Counted from the first letter of the stretch, positions 52,871 to 62,464 are shown. The stretch: 63,401 bases of DNA from Tissierellales bacterium (GCA_016938195.1 JAFGVC010000037.1:1-63401); one strand, 5' to 3'. Numbers and translations: made by a program. The notes: generated by a model from the letters alone, not told the origin.

Positions 52871-53254
52871 TTATGCTAATTTTTTCATCACCTTTACTGT
52901 ATGTCCAATGATATTAAAATCATCACTCAATCCTTTTACGATAACTAAACCCCTACCATGGTTTTTCATTTCGTTTTTAATATAATCCGGAACAGAGCCA
53001 ATACCTTCTCCTTCATCACTTACAGAAATCTCTATGGTTTCAGAATCAATCAATAATACCAAGCTTACAAGCTTATCCTCAATGTTCAAATTGCCATGAA
53101 TGATACTATTGCAAATCAGTTCATTAAGTATAAGTCTCAAGTCAAAAAGATTGTCTTCATCAAGATTTCCATTGATGCGTTCAAGAATATCTTTAATCAC
53201 ACTTTGAGCGACATTTATGTTGCTTATGAATTTTTCTCTGAATTCAAATTCCAT
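52871..53254 (-). CDS. RsbW/SpoIIAB-like ATP-binding anti-sigma-type kinase
   Basis: The 127-residue protein has a GHKL ATPase fold: N-box LRLILNELICNSIIHGN, G1 SVSDEGEGIGSVP and G2 NHGRGLVIVKGL. I start at ATG 53254 after AGAGG; the frame opens earlier at 53302 without family similarity. Such proteins bind and phosphorylate an anti-sigma antagonist or hold a sigma factor. No STAS-domain antagonist or sigma gene is nearby, so its partner is elsewhere, or it works in a two-component-like PP2C relay. Confidence 0.85.
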   Translation of the reverse strand: MEFEFREKFISNINVAQSVIKDILERINGNLDEDNLFDLRLILNELICNSIIHGNLNIEDKLVSLVLLIDSETIEISVSDEGEGIGSVPDYIKNEMKNHGRGLVIVKGLSDDFNIIGHTVKVMKKLA

Positions 53255-53325
53255 AGTATCTACCTCTTTGTAGATATACCCATTTTTCAGAATTTTAAAC
53301 ATCGAATCAGAAAAATATTTAATTT

Positions 53326-55950
53326 TTATTTGTTCTTTAGACTTGCTTGAGCAGCGGCTAATCTGGCTATAGGTATTCTAAAAGGTGAACAACTTACATA
53401 GTCAAGTCCGGCACGATGGAAAAAGTCAATAGATGCAGGGTCTCCTCCATGCTCACCACAAACGCCAATCTTCAGCTTTGGATTGGTTTGTCTGCCAAGG
53501 TCTACTCCCATCTGCACTAACTTACCTATGCCTGTTTGATCAATGCTCTGGAATGGATCTATCTCCATAATTTCTTTATTTACATATTCTCCAATAAATT
53601 TCCCCGCATCATCTCTTGAAAATCCATAACCCATTTGTGTCAAATCATTCGTGCCAAAGGAGAAAAATTCAGAAATTTCAGCAATTTCATTGGCTGTTAG
53701 AGCCGCTCTAGGAACTTCAATCATTGTTCCGATCAGATAATCAACAGTATATTCTTTTTCCTTAAATACTTCTTCAATCGTAGAAACAACAATTTTCTTG
53801 ATATACTCAAGCTCCTTTTTCATCCCCACAAGCGGAATCATAATTTCAGGCTTGATTTTTATGTTTTCCTCTATCTCTGTTTCAATGGCTGCTTCAATAA
53901 TTGCTCTTGCTTGCATGCTTGCAATTTCAGGGAACGTGACCGCTAATCTACATCCTCTATGACCGAGCATAGGATTGAATTCATGTAAAGAATTAATAAC
54001 TTCTTTTATCTTAATCAGAGAAATATCCATATCCTTTGCTAAAGCTATAATATCTTCTTCCTCAACAGGAAGAAATTCATGAAGAGGCGGGTCTAGCAAT
54101 CTGATAGTTACCGGCCTTTCTCCCATAGCTTTATAGATGCCCTTAAAATCACCTTTTTGCATCGGAAGAAGAAGATCCAATGCTTTCATTCTCTGTTCCA
54201 ATGTTTCTGACAATATCATTTTTCTGACTACAGGTATTCTGGATTCCTCAAAAAACATATGCTCTGTTCTGCAAAGTCCTATTCCTTCTGCTCCAAACTT
54301 CACTGCTGTTTCAGCATCTTTAGGGGTATCCGCATTTGTTCTAACTCCTAGTTTTCTTGCTTCATCCGCCCATTGCATTAGCTTGCCAAAGTCTCCTGAC
54401 AAACTAGGCTCTACTGTTTTAATGCTACCTTTATAGACCTTTCCAGTACTACCATCTAGAGATATCGTATCTCCCTCAACAAATTTTTCAGACTTTACAG
54501 TAAATATTTTTTGTTCCTCATCTACACGAATATCATCGCATCCTGCAACACAACACTTACCCATTCCTCTAGCAACCACTGCTGCATGCGAAGTCATGCC
54601 CCCTCTTGCCGTTAAAATACCATTTGAAACATGCATCCCTTCAATATCCTCCGGAGACGTTTCTTTTCTAACTAAAATGACAGGTTCTCCTTTTGCTACC
54701 GCAGCAACAGCTTCAGCCGCTGTAAAATATACTTTCCCAGACGCCGCTCCCGGAGATGCCGGAAGCCCTTTAGCTATTGGCTCGGCATTCTTCATCGTTT
54801 CCAAATCAAAGGTAGGATGTAGCAGTTGATCCAATGACGATGGCTTTATTCTCAATAAAGCCTCATTTTTGGTAATCAAGCCTTCTCCCGCCATTTCGAC
54901 AGCAGCCCTCAACGCCGCTTCAGCAGTTCTGTTGCCTGTCCTGGTCTGCAATATATACAACTTTCCTTGTTCGATAGTAAATTCAATATCTTGCATATCT
55001 TTATAATGCAATTCTAATTTTTCTGAAATTTGATTGAATTGTTCATATATTTCAGGCATTACTGTCCCTAGCTCATCAATCGTTTGAGGTGTTCTAATAC
55101 CCGCTACAACGTCTTCGCCTTGGGCATTAATTAAAAACTCTCCGTAAAGCTTTTTCTCACCCGTGGCTGGATTTCTGCTAAATGCAACCCCGGTCCCTGA
55201 ATCATTTCCCATATTTCCAAATACCATAGACTGCACATTGACAGCTGTTCCCATTTTATGAGAAAGTCCATGAATGTTACGGTATGTAATCGCCCTTTTG
55301 TTATTCCAAGACGCAAAAACAGCTTCTATGGCCATTTCCAACTGTGTAAACGGATCTTGAGGAAAATCTTTCCCTATTTCTTTTTTATATATTTTTTTAT
55401 ATTCATCAACAATAAGCTTTAAATCATCTTTTGTTAGATCTGTATCTATTTTGTAACCATTTTTTTCCTTTTGATCATCCAAAACATGTTCAAATAAATA
55501 CTTAGGGATAGATAGCACCACATCGCTAAACATTTGAATAAATCTTCTGTAGCTGTCATAAGCAAATCTCTCATTTCCCGTCTTAGCAGCAAGGGCACTG
55601 ACAGAATCATCATTAAGTCCCAAATTTAGAATGGTATCCATCATTCCAGGCATGGATACAGCTGCTCCTGAACGTACAGAAACAAGCAGTGGGTCTTTGT
55701 TATCTCCAAATTTTTTATGGCTTTGAGATTCAACTGTTTGTAAAGCATCATGAATTTGAGAAATGATTTCTTCGCTGATTTTATTGCCCTGATCATAAAA
55801 ATCAATACAGGCCTCCGTAGTAACAATCATTCCGGGCGGTACAGGCAATCCAATGTTTGTCATTTCTGCTAGGTTTGCACCTTTTCCTCCAAGCAAGGAT
55901 CTCATTGAAGAATTTCCTTCCTTAAATAAATAAACCCACTTTTTACTCAT
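53326..55950 (-). CDS. ppdK: Pyruvate, phosphate dikinase
   Basis: PPDK interconverts pyruvate + ATP + Pi and phosphoenolpyruvate + AMP + PPi. The 874-residue protein (MSKKWVYLFKEG, ATG 55950 after AGGAGG) has the N-terminal ATP-grasp domain (SLLGGKGANLAEM), the swivelling phosphohistidine domain with GGMTSHAAVVARGMGK (His at about 455), and the C-terminal PEP barrel with MLGHRGCRL and CGEHGGDP. The frame opens to 56052 inside the regulator gene. Its regulator follows the usual upstream order. With pyc it covers the pyruvate-PEP-oxaloacetate node. Confidence 0.97.
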   Translation of the reverse strand: MSKKWVYLFKEGNSSMRSLLGGKGANLAEMTNIGLPVPPGMIVTTEACIDFYDQGNKISEEIISQIHDALQTVESQSHKKFGDNKDPLLVSVRSGAAVSMPGMMDTILNLGLNDDSVSALAAKTGNERFAYDSYRRFIQMFSDVVLSIPKYLFEHVLDDQKEKNGYKIDTDLTKDDLKLIVDEYKKIYKKEIGKDFPQDPFTQLEMAIEAVFASWNNKRAITYRNIHGLSHKMGTAVNVQSMVFGNMGNDSGTGVAFSRNPATGEKKLYGEFLINAQGEDVVAGIRTPQTIDELGTVMPEIYEQFNQISEKLELHYKDMQDIEFTIEQGKLYILQTRTGNRTAEAALRAAVEMAGEGLITKNEALLRIKPSSLDQLLHPTFDLETMKNAEPIAKGLPASPGAASGKVYFTAAEAVAAVAKGEPVILVRKETSPEDIEGMHVSNGILTARGGMTSHAAVVARGMGKCCVAGCDDIRVDEEQKIFTVKSEKFVEGDTISLDGSTGKVYKGSIKTVEPSLSGDFGKLMQWADEARKLGVRTNADTPKDAETAVKFGAEGIGLCRTEHMFFEESRIPVVRKMILSETLEQRMKALDLLLPMQKGDFKGIYKAMGERPVTIRLLDPPLHEFLPVEEEDIIALAKDMDISLIKIKEVINSLHEFNPMLGHRGCRLAVTFPEIASMQARAIIEAAIETEIEENIKIKPEIMIPLVGMKKELEYIKKIVVSTIEEVFKEKEYTVDYLIGTMIEVPRAALTANEIAEISEFFSFGTNDLTQMGYGFSRDDAGKFIGEYVNKEIMEIDPFQSIDQTGIGKLVQMGVDLGRQTNPKLKIGVCGEHGGDPASIDFFHRAGLDYVSCSPFRIPIARLAAAQASLKNK

Positions 55951-55981
55951 CATCTTTCCTCCTAAAATTCTGTATCTTTTT

Positions 55982-56797
55982 CTATCTAATATTTGAGATG
56001 ATTGAAACAATAATACTTGCCGTTTCTTCAATGGCTCGTTGAGAAACGTCAATAACCGGACATCTTAATCGACTAAATATTTTATCGGCGTATTCTAGCT
56101 CTTGAATGATTCTATCCAGATCGGCATAAACCGAATCGTGCTTTACTCCCATATCCTTGAGTCTTTCTCTTCGTATAGTATTTAAAATTTCAGGACTGTT
56201 TGTCAGTCCAATAATTTTTTTAGGAGATATCTTGAACAACTCTTCTGATGGTTCAACCTCAGGCACAAGAGGAAGATTTGCAACTTTCAGATTTTTATTC
56301 GCAAGATACATGCTCAAGGGTGTTTTAGAAGTCCTCGATACGCCGATCAATACAACATCGGCTTTTCTAAATCCTCTTGGGTCTTTACCGTCATCATATT
56401 TAACTGCAAATTCTATAGCCTCTATTTTATCAAAATAATAGGATGTCAATCTTCTGTTTAATCCAGCTTCTCTCTTAGGGACCACTCCTGTCAATATTTC
56501 AAGCTTCTTAATAATAGGTCCGAGCAAATCAATGGCGATAATATTATTGTCTTCCGCAGCCTTTTTAAAATAGAGCTTTTCCTCACTCATAACGAGTGTA
56601 TATAGGATTAAACATTTTTTTCCTTTTGCCATTTCAATTATTTCATCCATTTGATCCGTATCAAGTACAAAAGAAAATTTTCTGATTTCTGTGATTGTAT
56701 CATTGAATTGAATCTTTGCTGCTTGTGCAACTAACTCAGCCGTCTCACCTATTGAATCCGAGACAACAAATATTTCAGCTTTGTTGTTTTCTAGCAT
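55982..56797 (-). CDS. PPDK regulatory protein (kinase/pyrophosphorylase)
   Basis: The 271-residue protein of the DUF299/PSRP family switches PPDK off by ADP-dependent Thr phosphorylation and on by Pi-dependent dephosphorylation. It has IFVVSDSIGETAELV near the start, the P-loop-like IGVSRTSKTPLSMYLA around residue 150 and RLTSYYFDKIEAIEFAVKYDDG. It starts after GGGAG and precedes ppdK by about 30 bases, the normal pairing. Confidence 0.95.
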   Translation of the reverse strand: MLENNKAEIFVVSDSIGETAELVAQAAKIQFNDTITEIRKFSFVLDTDQMDEIIEMAKGKKCLILYTLVMSEEKLYFKKAAEDNNIIAIDLLGPIIKKLEILTGVVPKREAGLNRRLTSYYFDKIEAIEFAVKYDDGKDPRGFRKADVVLIGVSRTSKTPLSMYLANKNLKVANLPLVPEVEPSEELFKISPKKIIGLTNSPEILNTIRRERLKDMGVKHDSVYADLDRIIQELEYADKIFSRLRCPVIDVSQRAIEETASIIVSIISNIR

Positions 56798-56974
56798 ATT
56801 TCACGCTCCCTCATTGTGATACGCTAATAGCTTTAAAACAAGTATTAGTATAACACAAACAATATATTTATGGCTATTATTTTTTTTAAAATTTATTTAT
56901 TCTTATTATTATTTTATCCTTGAAGTTATTCATTTTCAATATATTTTATTTAATTAAGATATAACTACAATTTA

Positions 56975-57004
56975 TTGTCATTTTGCAGTGAGATGGTGTA
57001 AAAT
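56975..57004 (+). promoter_or_regulatory. Promoter for the VTT-domain gene
   Basis: -35 TTGTCA (56975-56980), 18-base spacer, -10 TAAAAT (56999-57004). It supports the 57021 start rather than 56988. The rest of 56798-56974 is AT-rich and holds nothing I recognise. Confidence 0.6.
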
Positions 57005-57020
57005 TAATTTAGGTGATTGC

Positions 57021-57647
57021 ATGCAGAACGAAATATTATTAAAATATCTTTCTCAGGAAAACATTGATCTTTTAATGCAATTTGTTGACAAATTTGGAAT
57101 CATAGCCGGCATTTTACTTCCCGTTATTGAAACCTTTGTACCTTTTTTGCCGCTTGTTGCCTTTGTATCTCTAAATGTATTTTTCTTTGGATTTGGCTTA
57201 GGTTATTTTCTTTCTTGGTTAGGAAACTGCCTGGGTTCATTTCTGTTGTTTATGTTTATTCGCTATATCAGAATAAAAAAAGACCTCGTTAGTATTCATA
57301 CTCAATCAAAATATCAAAAACTAAAGGATAGAATCAATAAAAATGATTTTACTTTTTTATTTGTTTTATTGTCTTTTCCTTTTACCCCCTCTTTCGTCGT
57401 CACCTCTTTAGCAGCGGCGTCAGATATAAAAATAGAGCATTTTATGATTGCCCTACTGCCTTCAAAGCTTATTATGATTTTAACCTTATCCTTTATCGGT
57501 TATAATTTCTATTCCTTTTGGGAGCATCCGGAAAGGTCCATCATCATCATCGCAATGATACTCCTGTTGAATTATTTCGGCAAAAAAATGCTTCGACTTT
57601 TTGATGAAAAAATTGAGCTTAAAAAACCCCCTTCAGAAAACAATTGA
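57021..57647 (+). CDS. VTT/DedA-TVP38 family membrane protein
   Basis: A 208-residue protein with about five membrane segments. The segment ETFVPFLPLVAFVSLNVFFFGFGLGY is the VTT-domain signature, followed by FPFTPSFVVTSLAAASDI, where the family has a Pro-rich re-entrant region. DedA/VTT proteins are linked to lipid scrambling such as undecaprenyl phosphate recycling. I start at ATG 57021 (MQNEILLKY) after AGGTGA. It is convergent with mocA. Confidence 0.86.
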   Translation: MQNEILLKYLSQENIDLLMQFVDKFGIIAGILLPVIETFVPFLPLVAFVSLNVFFFGFGLGYFLSWLGNCLGSFLLFMFIRYIRIKKDLVSIHTQSKYQKLKDRINKNDFTFLFVLLSFPFTPSFVVTSLAAASDIKIEHFMIALLPSKLIMILTLSFIGYNFYSFWEHPERSIIIIAMILLLNYFGKKMLRLFDEKIELKKPPSENN

Positions 57648-57655
57648 GTCAAATT

Positions 57656-58219
57656 TTATAACAACTTCTGCAAGTCTTCCTCACTGTCAATATCTATTAA
57701 CTGTCGTTCGTCAAATTCAATAAATATTTTTTGATTTAATGGGTCATCAACAATCATTCTCCCACCTTGATCACCTGTAATTTCTAATAATGCCTTGTAA
57801 TATACAGAAGGGAAAATAACCGGTGTTCTTCTGATTCCCTTGCCGGATGCTACGGTTATCATTTTTTCTCGTTTATATACTGCAATCATTTTGTTGATAT
57901 GCATCGTCTCAAAATAAGGTTGATCTCCCATCAAAATCATACAAGCTTCTGAATTTAAATTTAGATGCTGAATGCCAAGCTTCATACTTTCAGACATGCC
58001 TTTTTCAGCACTTATATTCCTAACCATCTTTAATTGATAATGTTCGAGCAATTGTTTTATTTCTTCCTTCCTATACACGACAACAATTTCATCTAACTCT
58101 GAATTTACACAATGATTGATAATTGTTTCAATGATTGTCTTTGTATCTATTTTTTGCAAAAGCTTATCTTTGCCATATCTTCTGGAAAACCCTGAAGCCA
58201 AAACAATTCCTGAAATCAT
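57656..58219 (-). CDS. MocA-like molybdenum cofactor cytidylyltransferase
   Basis: A 187-residue MobA-type nucleotidyltransferase: ISGIVLASGFSRRYGKDKLL, ILMGDQPYFE for metal, and the VVVYRKEEI segment. It follows yqeC, overlapping it by 4 bases, a pair typical of selenium-dependent molybdenum hydroxylase maturation, where the cytidine form of the cofactor is made. No hydroxylase gene is in the window. A general MobA-type role is less likely given the neighbour. Confidence 0.84.
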   Translation of the reverse strand: MISGIVLASGFSRRYGKDKLLQKIDTKTIIETIINHCVNSELDEIVVVYRKEEIKQLLEHYQLKMVRNISAEKGMSESMKLGIQHLNLNSEACMILMGDQPYFETMHINKMIAVYKREKMITVASGKGIRRTPVIFPSVYYKALLEITGDQGGRMIVDDPLNQKIFIEFDERQLIDIDSEEDLQKLL

Positions 58220-58938
58220 TTTTTTTCTAATCTCCCCTCTATGCCATCAATAAAAACAGCTTCTTGCAATAACCTGTTTTTCATATATTTAAAATTTTGA
58301 AAGTTACCTTCATTTAGTTGATTAAATATTAAATAGTTTTTCTTGCATCTGATTTTAAAATATCCTTCACTATGTATTATGATGTCAACCATATCATCAG
58401 AACTGATTTTCCGGTTCATTTCTTTCTTGATTCTGTGGATGAAATCATTCACTCTGTGAACATTTTTTGCGTTGATTTCTTGATTCAAAGCGTTTAAACC
58501 CATTACAGCAATCAGAAGGTCTGAATAATCGGGAACGACAGGCTCGTAATCACGATGCGCTTTGATAGGTCTACCGGCAGATCCATCACCTTCAATGAAG
58601 ATAAAATCAATACAAGGATTCTGACATATTTTGTTAAGGTCTTGATTGCAAAATCCTGTTAATTTTTCAAAATTGCTGTCTAATCTACCCCCATAAATAA
58701 TTGAGGGCTTTTTAGGGCGGATTTCCTCTAAAATAATGCCGTTGAAAATCGTTAATGCATTATTGTCTTTCGGTATATAAATTTTAGTTGTTGTCATAAT
58801 CAATGCTGTTTTACCATTTTTAACCGCTTCTTGAGCCATTTCAGATATAACAGTTGTTTTTCCACCAGAACCAATGACCGTTATAATCGTTTTTTTATCA
58901 ACATCTAATCCTAGGAACTCAAAGTAGCTATTAATCAT
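58216..58938 (-). CDS. yqeC: Selenium cofactor biosynthesis protein YqeC
   Basis: A 240-residue P-loop protein of the YqeC family: VIGSGGKTTVISEMAQEA near residue 21, MTTTKIYIP and FIEGDGSAGRPIKAH, the DGSAGRPxKAH stretch being diagnostic. YqeC is required for selenium-dependent molybdenum hydroxylases in other bacteria and its exact reaction is not settled. With mocA next to it and mnmH at 15 kb, the organism appears to use selenium in both tRNA and labile-selenium enzymes. Confidence 0.88.
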   Translation of the reverse strand: MINSYFEFLGLDVDKKTIITVIGSGGKTTVISEMAQEAVKNGKTALIMTTTKIYIPKDNNALTIFNGIILEEIRPKKPSIIYGGRLDSNFEKLTGFCNQDLNKICQNPCIDFIFIEGDGSAGRPIKAHRDYEPVVPDYSDLLIAVMGLNALNQEINAKNVHRVNDFIHRIKKEMNRKISSDDMVDIIIHSEGYFKIRCKKNYLIFNQLNEGNFQNFKYMKNRLLQEAVFIDGIEGRLEKK

Positions 58939-58939
58939 T

Positions 58940-59650
58940 TTATCTTCTCAGCGCTAAGAATTTTTTTAGTTTGTCTTTTGATTGAGTAATAACCAATTCT
59001 TCCGGAAAACCAACCCTGTCAAAAATTTTATATATTTTCTCAAAATCTCCAAGCCTATAATGAATATGCGCATCACTTCCCGTTGTAACCCATGCGCCCA
59101 AATCTTTAGCAATTTGAGCAATAGAAACGCAATTATCCCAACTATCCGCGCGATTTCCACTGAATGATCCGCTGTTGATTTCAATAGCTACGTGATTATC
59201 CTTTGCTGCTTTTACAAATTCAAATTGGTCAATTTCATAAGTTGTATTACCGGGATGACCAATGATATCGACCTTTCCACTTTTTATGACATTAATTAAA
59301 GCCGTGGTGTTTTCTTCAACCGTACCTGGTTCAATGCAAGGCAAATGTAAACTCGCAATGATTAAATCCAACCGTTTAAGATAACCGTCCGAAATATCTA
59401 TGCCGCCAAATCTGTCGACAATGTTTGCTTCAGCTCCTTTTAATATCTCCACCCCATCTACAATTGAAGGAATCTCCTTTTGATTAGCGAGGTGCCATAT
59501 ATGAGAAGCTCCCGGCATTGCAGGACCATGGTCGGTTAGTGCAAACATCTCAAGTCCAATTTCTATCGCCCTCTTCAAATAATCACTGAAAACACTATAT
59601 GCGTGACCGCTTGCAATCGTGTGTACATGAGTATCTATCCTAATGTTCAT
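58940..59650 (-). CDS. PHP-domain phosphatase YcdX-like
   Basis: A 236-residue PHP protein with the YcdX-type metal residues: RIDTHVHTIASGHAY, LTDHGPAMPGAS, GAEANIVD, ASLHLP, IGHPGN and GSDAHIHYRLGDF. The family acts on phosphoesters with three zinc ions. It starts one base after the yqeC region on the same strand, between yqeC and another PHP gene. Confidence 0.9.
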   Translation of the reverse strand: MNIRIDTHVHTIASGHAYSVFSDYLKRAIEIGLEMFALTDHGPAMPGASHIWHLANQKEIPSIVDGVEILKGAEANIVDRFGGIDISDGYLKRLDLIIASLHLPCIEPGTVEENTTALINVIKSGKVDIIGHPGNTTYEIDQFEFVKAAKDNHVAIEINSGSFSGNRADSWDNCVSIAQIAKDLGAWVTTGSDAHIHYRLGDFEKIYKIFDRVGFPEELVITQSKDKLKKFLALRR

Positions 59651-59665
59651 TTAAACCGCCCTTTC

Positions 59666-60535
59666 CTAAATAATATTTGGTATTTTTCTTTTTTTAAGCT
59701 GAGCCTCCAACAACGAATTGATTCTTATATCTTGTAGTTCAATATAGGGATATCCCAATTCTCTCTTTAAAAAATCACCATGGCAATCTGAGCCTCCAGA
59801 AATCATAAGATGATGTGAGTTGCAAAAATTCTTATAGTATTGAATCTGATCTTCTTGATCGGCATATGGAGTAATGCATTCTATCCCGTCTATACCTTTT
59901 TCTTTCCAATACATCAGTTCTATCTCCGGCATCACAGAACCTCGATAATAATAAGAGGGGTGAGCTAAAAAAACGTGTGCACCTGATTTTTTCAATATTT
60001 CTATGGCTTCCTCCGGTTCCTTGAAGCTTAGTGTCAAATCTGTCCTATTCAAGGCTTGAAAATATTCCTCTTTAGTCCTGTAGATTCCTTTGTCCAACAA
60101 ATAGTTGAGTGATTTCCATCCACCTTTTGTTCTATCTTCTTGATAATCGTCCATATACTCACTAAGACTGATGTTGTGATGCTCTTTTGCTTTTAACTCA
60201 ATAAATTTTACATTGTATTCTAATCTTGTCAAATCGTTCCATCTGATTAAATTCATAAATTCGTTCGTTTTCTGATAATCATAAACCGTTAGATGATACT
60301 CTCTTTTTTGATAGGTGACCGCAACCTCGACTCCTTTAATAAAAGTCATATTCTGATCCAGAGTTAACTGAGCCATCTCTTCTGAAGACTTTATCTCATC
60401 ATGATCCGTAATCGAAAATATTTTAATACCCTTCTCTCTTATTTTTTCTAATAGCTCTTCCGGTCGCCACGTCCCGTCGGACGCCCAAGTATGAATATGT
60501 AAGTCTGTCCTGTTCAAAATAATCCTCCTCATCAT
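59666..60535 (-). CDS. PHP-domain phosphoesterase (TrpH/RNase AM-like)
   Basis: A 289-residue protein with TDLHIHTWASDGTW, ITDHDEI, VFLAHPSYYY and GGSDCHGD for metals, as in the TrpH group that includes nucleotide phosphoesterases and RNase AM. Compared with those it has a longer middle region. It overlaps the asparaginase gene by 4 bases. Substrate not known. Confidence 0.82.
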   Translation of the reverse strand: MMRRIILNRTDLHIHTWASDGTWRPEELLEKIREKGIKIFSITDHDEIKSSEEMAQLTLDQNMTFIKGVEVAVTYQKREYHLTVYDYQKTNEFMNLIRWNDLTRLEYNVKFIELKAKEHHNISLSEYMDDYQEDRTKGGWKSLNYLLDKGIYRTKEEYFQALNRTDLTLSFKEPEEAIEILKKSGAHVFLAHPSYYYRGSVMPEIELMYWKEKGIDGIECITPYADQEDQIQYYKNFCNSHHLMISGGSDCHGDFLKRELGYPYIELQDIRINSLLEAQLKKRKIPNII

Positions 60536-61536
60536 TCATCATAAAGCATGATGTCATAGTTGATTCGTTTATAAAACAATTCTTTGACCTTATCGTAGTC
60601 CTTGGTCATTCCCATAATCCACATCAGCTTGGTCAAAGCACTCTCTATCGTCATGTCGAACGATTCTAATATTTTGTGATTTTTTAGCGTTCTGATGCCA
60701 ATTTCATAGAGTGACATGTCGCTCCCTTCATTCATCACTTGGGATGCAATCACAATAATTCTTCCTTTTTCAACTAAAGATTCCATTTTTTTTAGGAAAT
60801 TCCTTCTATCTTCAAAAGGAAGCCCTCCGACACCGTAGCTTTCAATAACGATTCCTTCATATTTTTCACTGATATAATCCAAGACATCCGGTTGCATTCC
60901 CGGAGCTAATTTTAATAAAAAAACATTGGGATATATACTGGAATAAAATGTTTCCTGACCAGCCTTGTCATCATGCATAACATATCTTGCAACCCTTTTG
61001 CCATCAATAAACGCAGCTACCGGATAATTTATGCTATCAAAGGCGTCAAAGCTTTTTGTCTTTGTCTTTCGAGCCCGAGTGCCTATGATTGCTTTTCCGT
61101 CAAAAACAATATATACACCACTTACGTTTTTCCAAAGTGCATAGGTAAACGCGTCTTTGAGATTCTTTCTGCCGTCGGATATATCTTCTACAATAGGAAT
61201 TTGTGAGCCGGTAATAATCACGGGTTTTTTAATGCCTTGCATGAGATAAGATAATGCCGATGCAGTATATGCCATTGTATCTGTGCCATGAGTAATCACA
61301 AACCCATCATAATGATGATACTGAGATTGAATATAAGTCGAAATTTCAATCCAATGCTCCGGTTGAATGTTTGAACTATCTATATTTAAAAGGGAATGTG
61401 CGTGAATACTACATTTTTCTTGGAAATCCGAAAGATATTTGATGAAATCTTCAGGATTTAGACCCGGAGAAATTCCATTTATTGTGTTTGTTCCGGCTAT
61501 GGTTCCGCCGGTGGTAATCAATAGAATCTTTTTCAT
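60532..61536 (-). CDS. ansA: Type I L-asparaginase
   Basis: The 334-residue enzyme hydrolyses Asn to Asp and ammonia. Catalytic Thr residues are in LITTGGTIAGT (near residue 12) and in ITHGTDTMAYTA with the adjacent Asp; the Lys motif is in SQIPIVEDISDGRKNLKDAF. It lacks a signal peptide, so it is cytoplasmic. It is followed by the PHP gene with a 4-base overlap. Confidence 0.93.
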   Translation of the reverse strand: MKKILLITTGGTIAGTNTINGISPGLNPEDFIKYLSDFQEKCSIHAHSLLNIDSSNIQPEHWIEISTYIQSQYHHYDGFVITHGTDTMAYTASALSYLMQGIKKPVIITGSQIPIVEDISDGRKNLKDAFTYALWKNVSGVYIVFDGKAIIGTRARKTKTKSFDAFDSINYPVAAFIDGKRVARYVMHDDKAGQETFYSSIYPNVFLLKLAPGMQPDVLDYISEKYEGIVIESYGVGGLPFEDRRNFLKKMESLVEKGRIIVIASQVMNEGSDMSLYEIGIRTLKNHKILESFDMTIESALTKLMWIMGMTKDYDKVKELFYKRINYDIMLYDE

Positions 61537-61548
61537 TAATTGGCTCCT

Positions 61549-62421
61549 CTATTCAAATAATATAGACATGTCTCGTGGTACTTCTGTTGTAAGTAATAGT
61601 GTTTCTCGAGTTCTGGGATGATTGATTTCAATGCTTATACAATGTAATGCCTGTCTAGAAATCAACTCCGTTGGTTTTCCGTAAAGAGCGTCTCCTAGAA
61701 CCGGATGACCTAAATGCTCAAAATGGACTCTTATTTGATGTGTCCTACCCGTTTCTAATTTAACCTCAACCATCGATAATCCATTATTTTCTTTAATAAC
61801 CTTGTAATGAGTAATGCATGCCTTCCCTGATTCATCTACTTCTCTCTTGAGACAGTCATCCAATCTTGCAATTCGCTGATTAATGATCCCTGATTTTTGT
61901 TCAAAAATCCCTTCAACAACCGCGACATATTGCTTATCGACTTTATTGTTTCTCATATCCTGTGAAATCATATGATGGGCATGCGGATTTTTGGCAATTA
62001 TTAAAACGCCTGTTGTGTTCATGTCAAGTCTATTGACAAATCTGACTTTTCTATTTATCTGATGCTTCATAAAATAATAAGCTACGGCATTTGCCGTTGT
62101 ATCTATCTGATGTCTTCTGCTCGGATGTACCACTCGAAAAGGTCTTTTGTTCAAGACCAACAAATCTAAATCCTCATATAGGATATCAATGGGCATTTCA
62201 ACTTTCTCATATTCATCCTCTTCATCTAAAAAATCAATTCCAATTATATCTCCATTGTAAGCCATCTTATTTAATTTTATTATTTGGTCATTTAAATAGA
62301 TGGATTGATGAAGCTCAAGCCTATTTAATAGATTTTTTGAAAAACCATGCTTTAATTCTAATAGATTTCGAATTCTAGTGCCGTCATAGCTGTTGTGAAT
62401 AATATACGCGTCTTCTTTCAT
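61549..62421 (-). CDS. RluA-family pseudouridine synthase
   Basis: The 290-residue protein makes pseudouridine in rRNA or tRNA. It has an S4-like N-terminus (GFSKNLLNRLELHQSIYLND), the catalytic Asp in RFVNRLDMNTTGVLII, and ETGRTHQIRVHFEHLGHPVLGD. The exact RNA site is not fixed by sequence. It ends 12 bases before the asparaginase start and is divergent from nadK. Confidence 0.94.
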   Translation of the reverse strand: MKEDAYIIHNSYDGTRIRNLLELKHGFSKNLLNRLELHQSIYLNDQIIKLNKMAYNGDIIGIDFLDEEDEYEKVEMPIDILYEDLDLLVLNKRPFRVVHPSRRHQIDTTANAVAYYFMKHQINRKVRFVNRLDMNTTGVLIIAKNPHAHHMISQDMRNNKVDKQYVAVVEGIFEQKSGIINQRIARLDDCLKREVDESGKACITHYKVIKENNGLSMVEVKLETGRTHQIRVHFEHLGHPVLGDALYGKPTELISRQALHCISIEINHPRTRETLLLTTEVPRDMSILFE

Positions 62422-62435
62422 TTAATACCTCATTA

Positions 62436-62464
62436 TTGATATTTGCTCAATTATACTATATTAT
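62436..62464 (+). promoter_or_regulatory. Promoter for nadK
   Basis: -35 TTGATA (62436-62441), 17-base spacer, -10 TATTAT (62459-62464), about 50 bases before the start. Confidence 0.6.
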
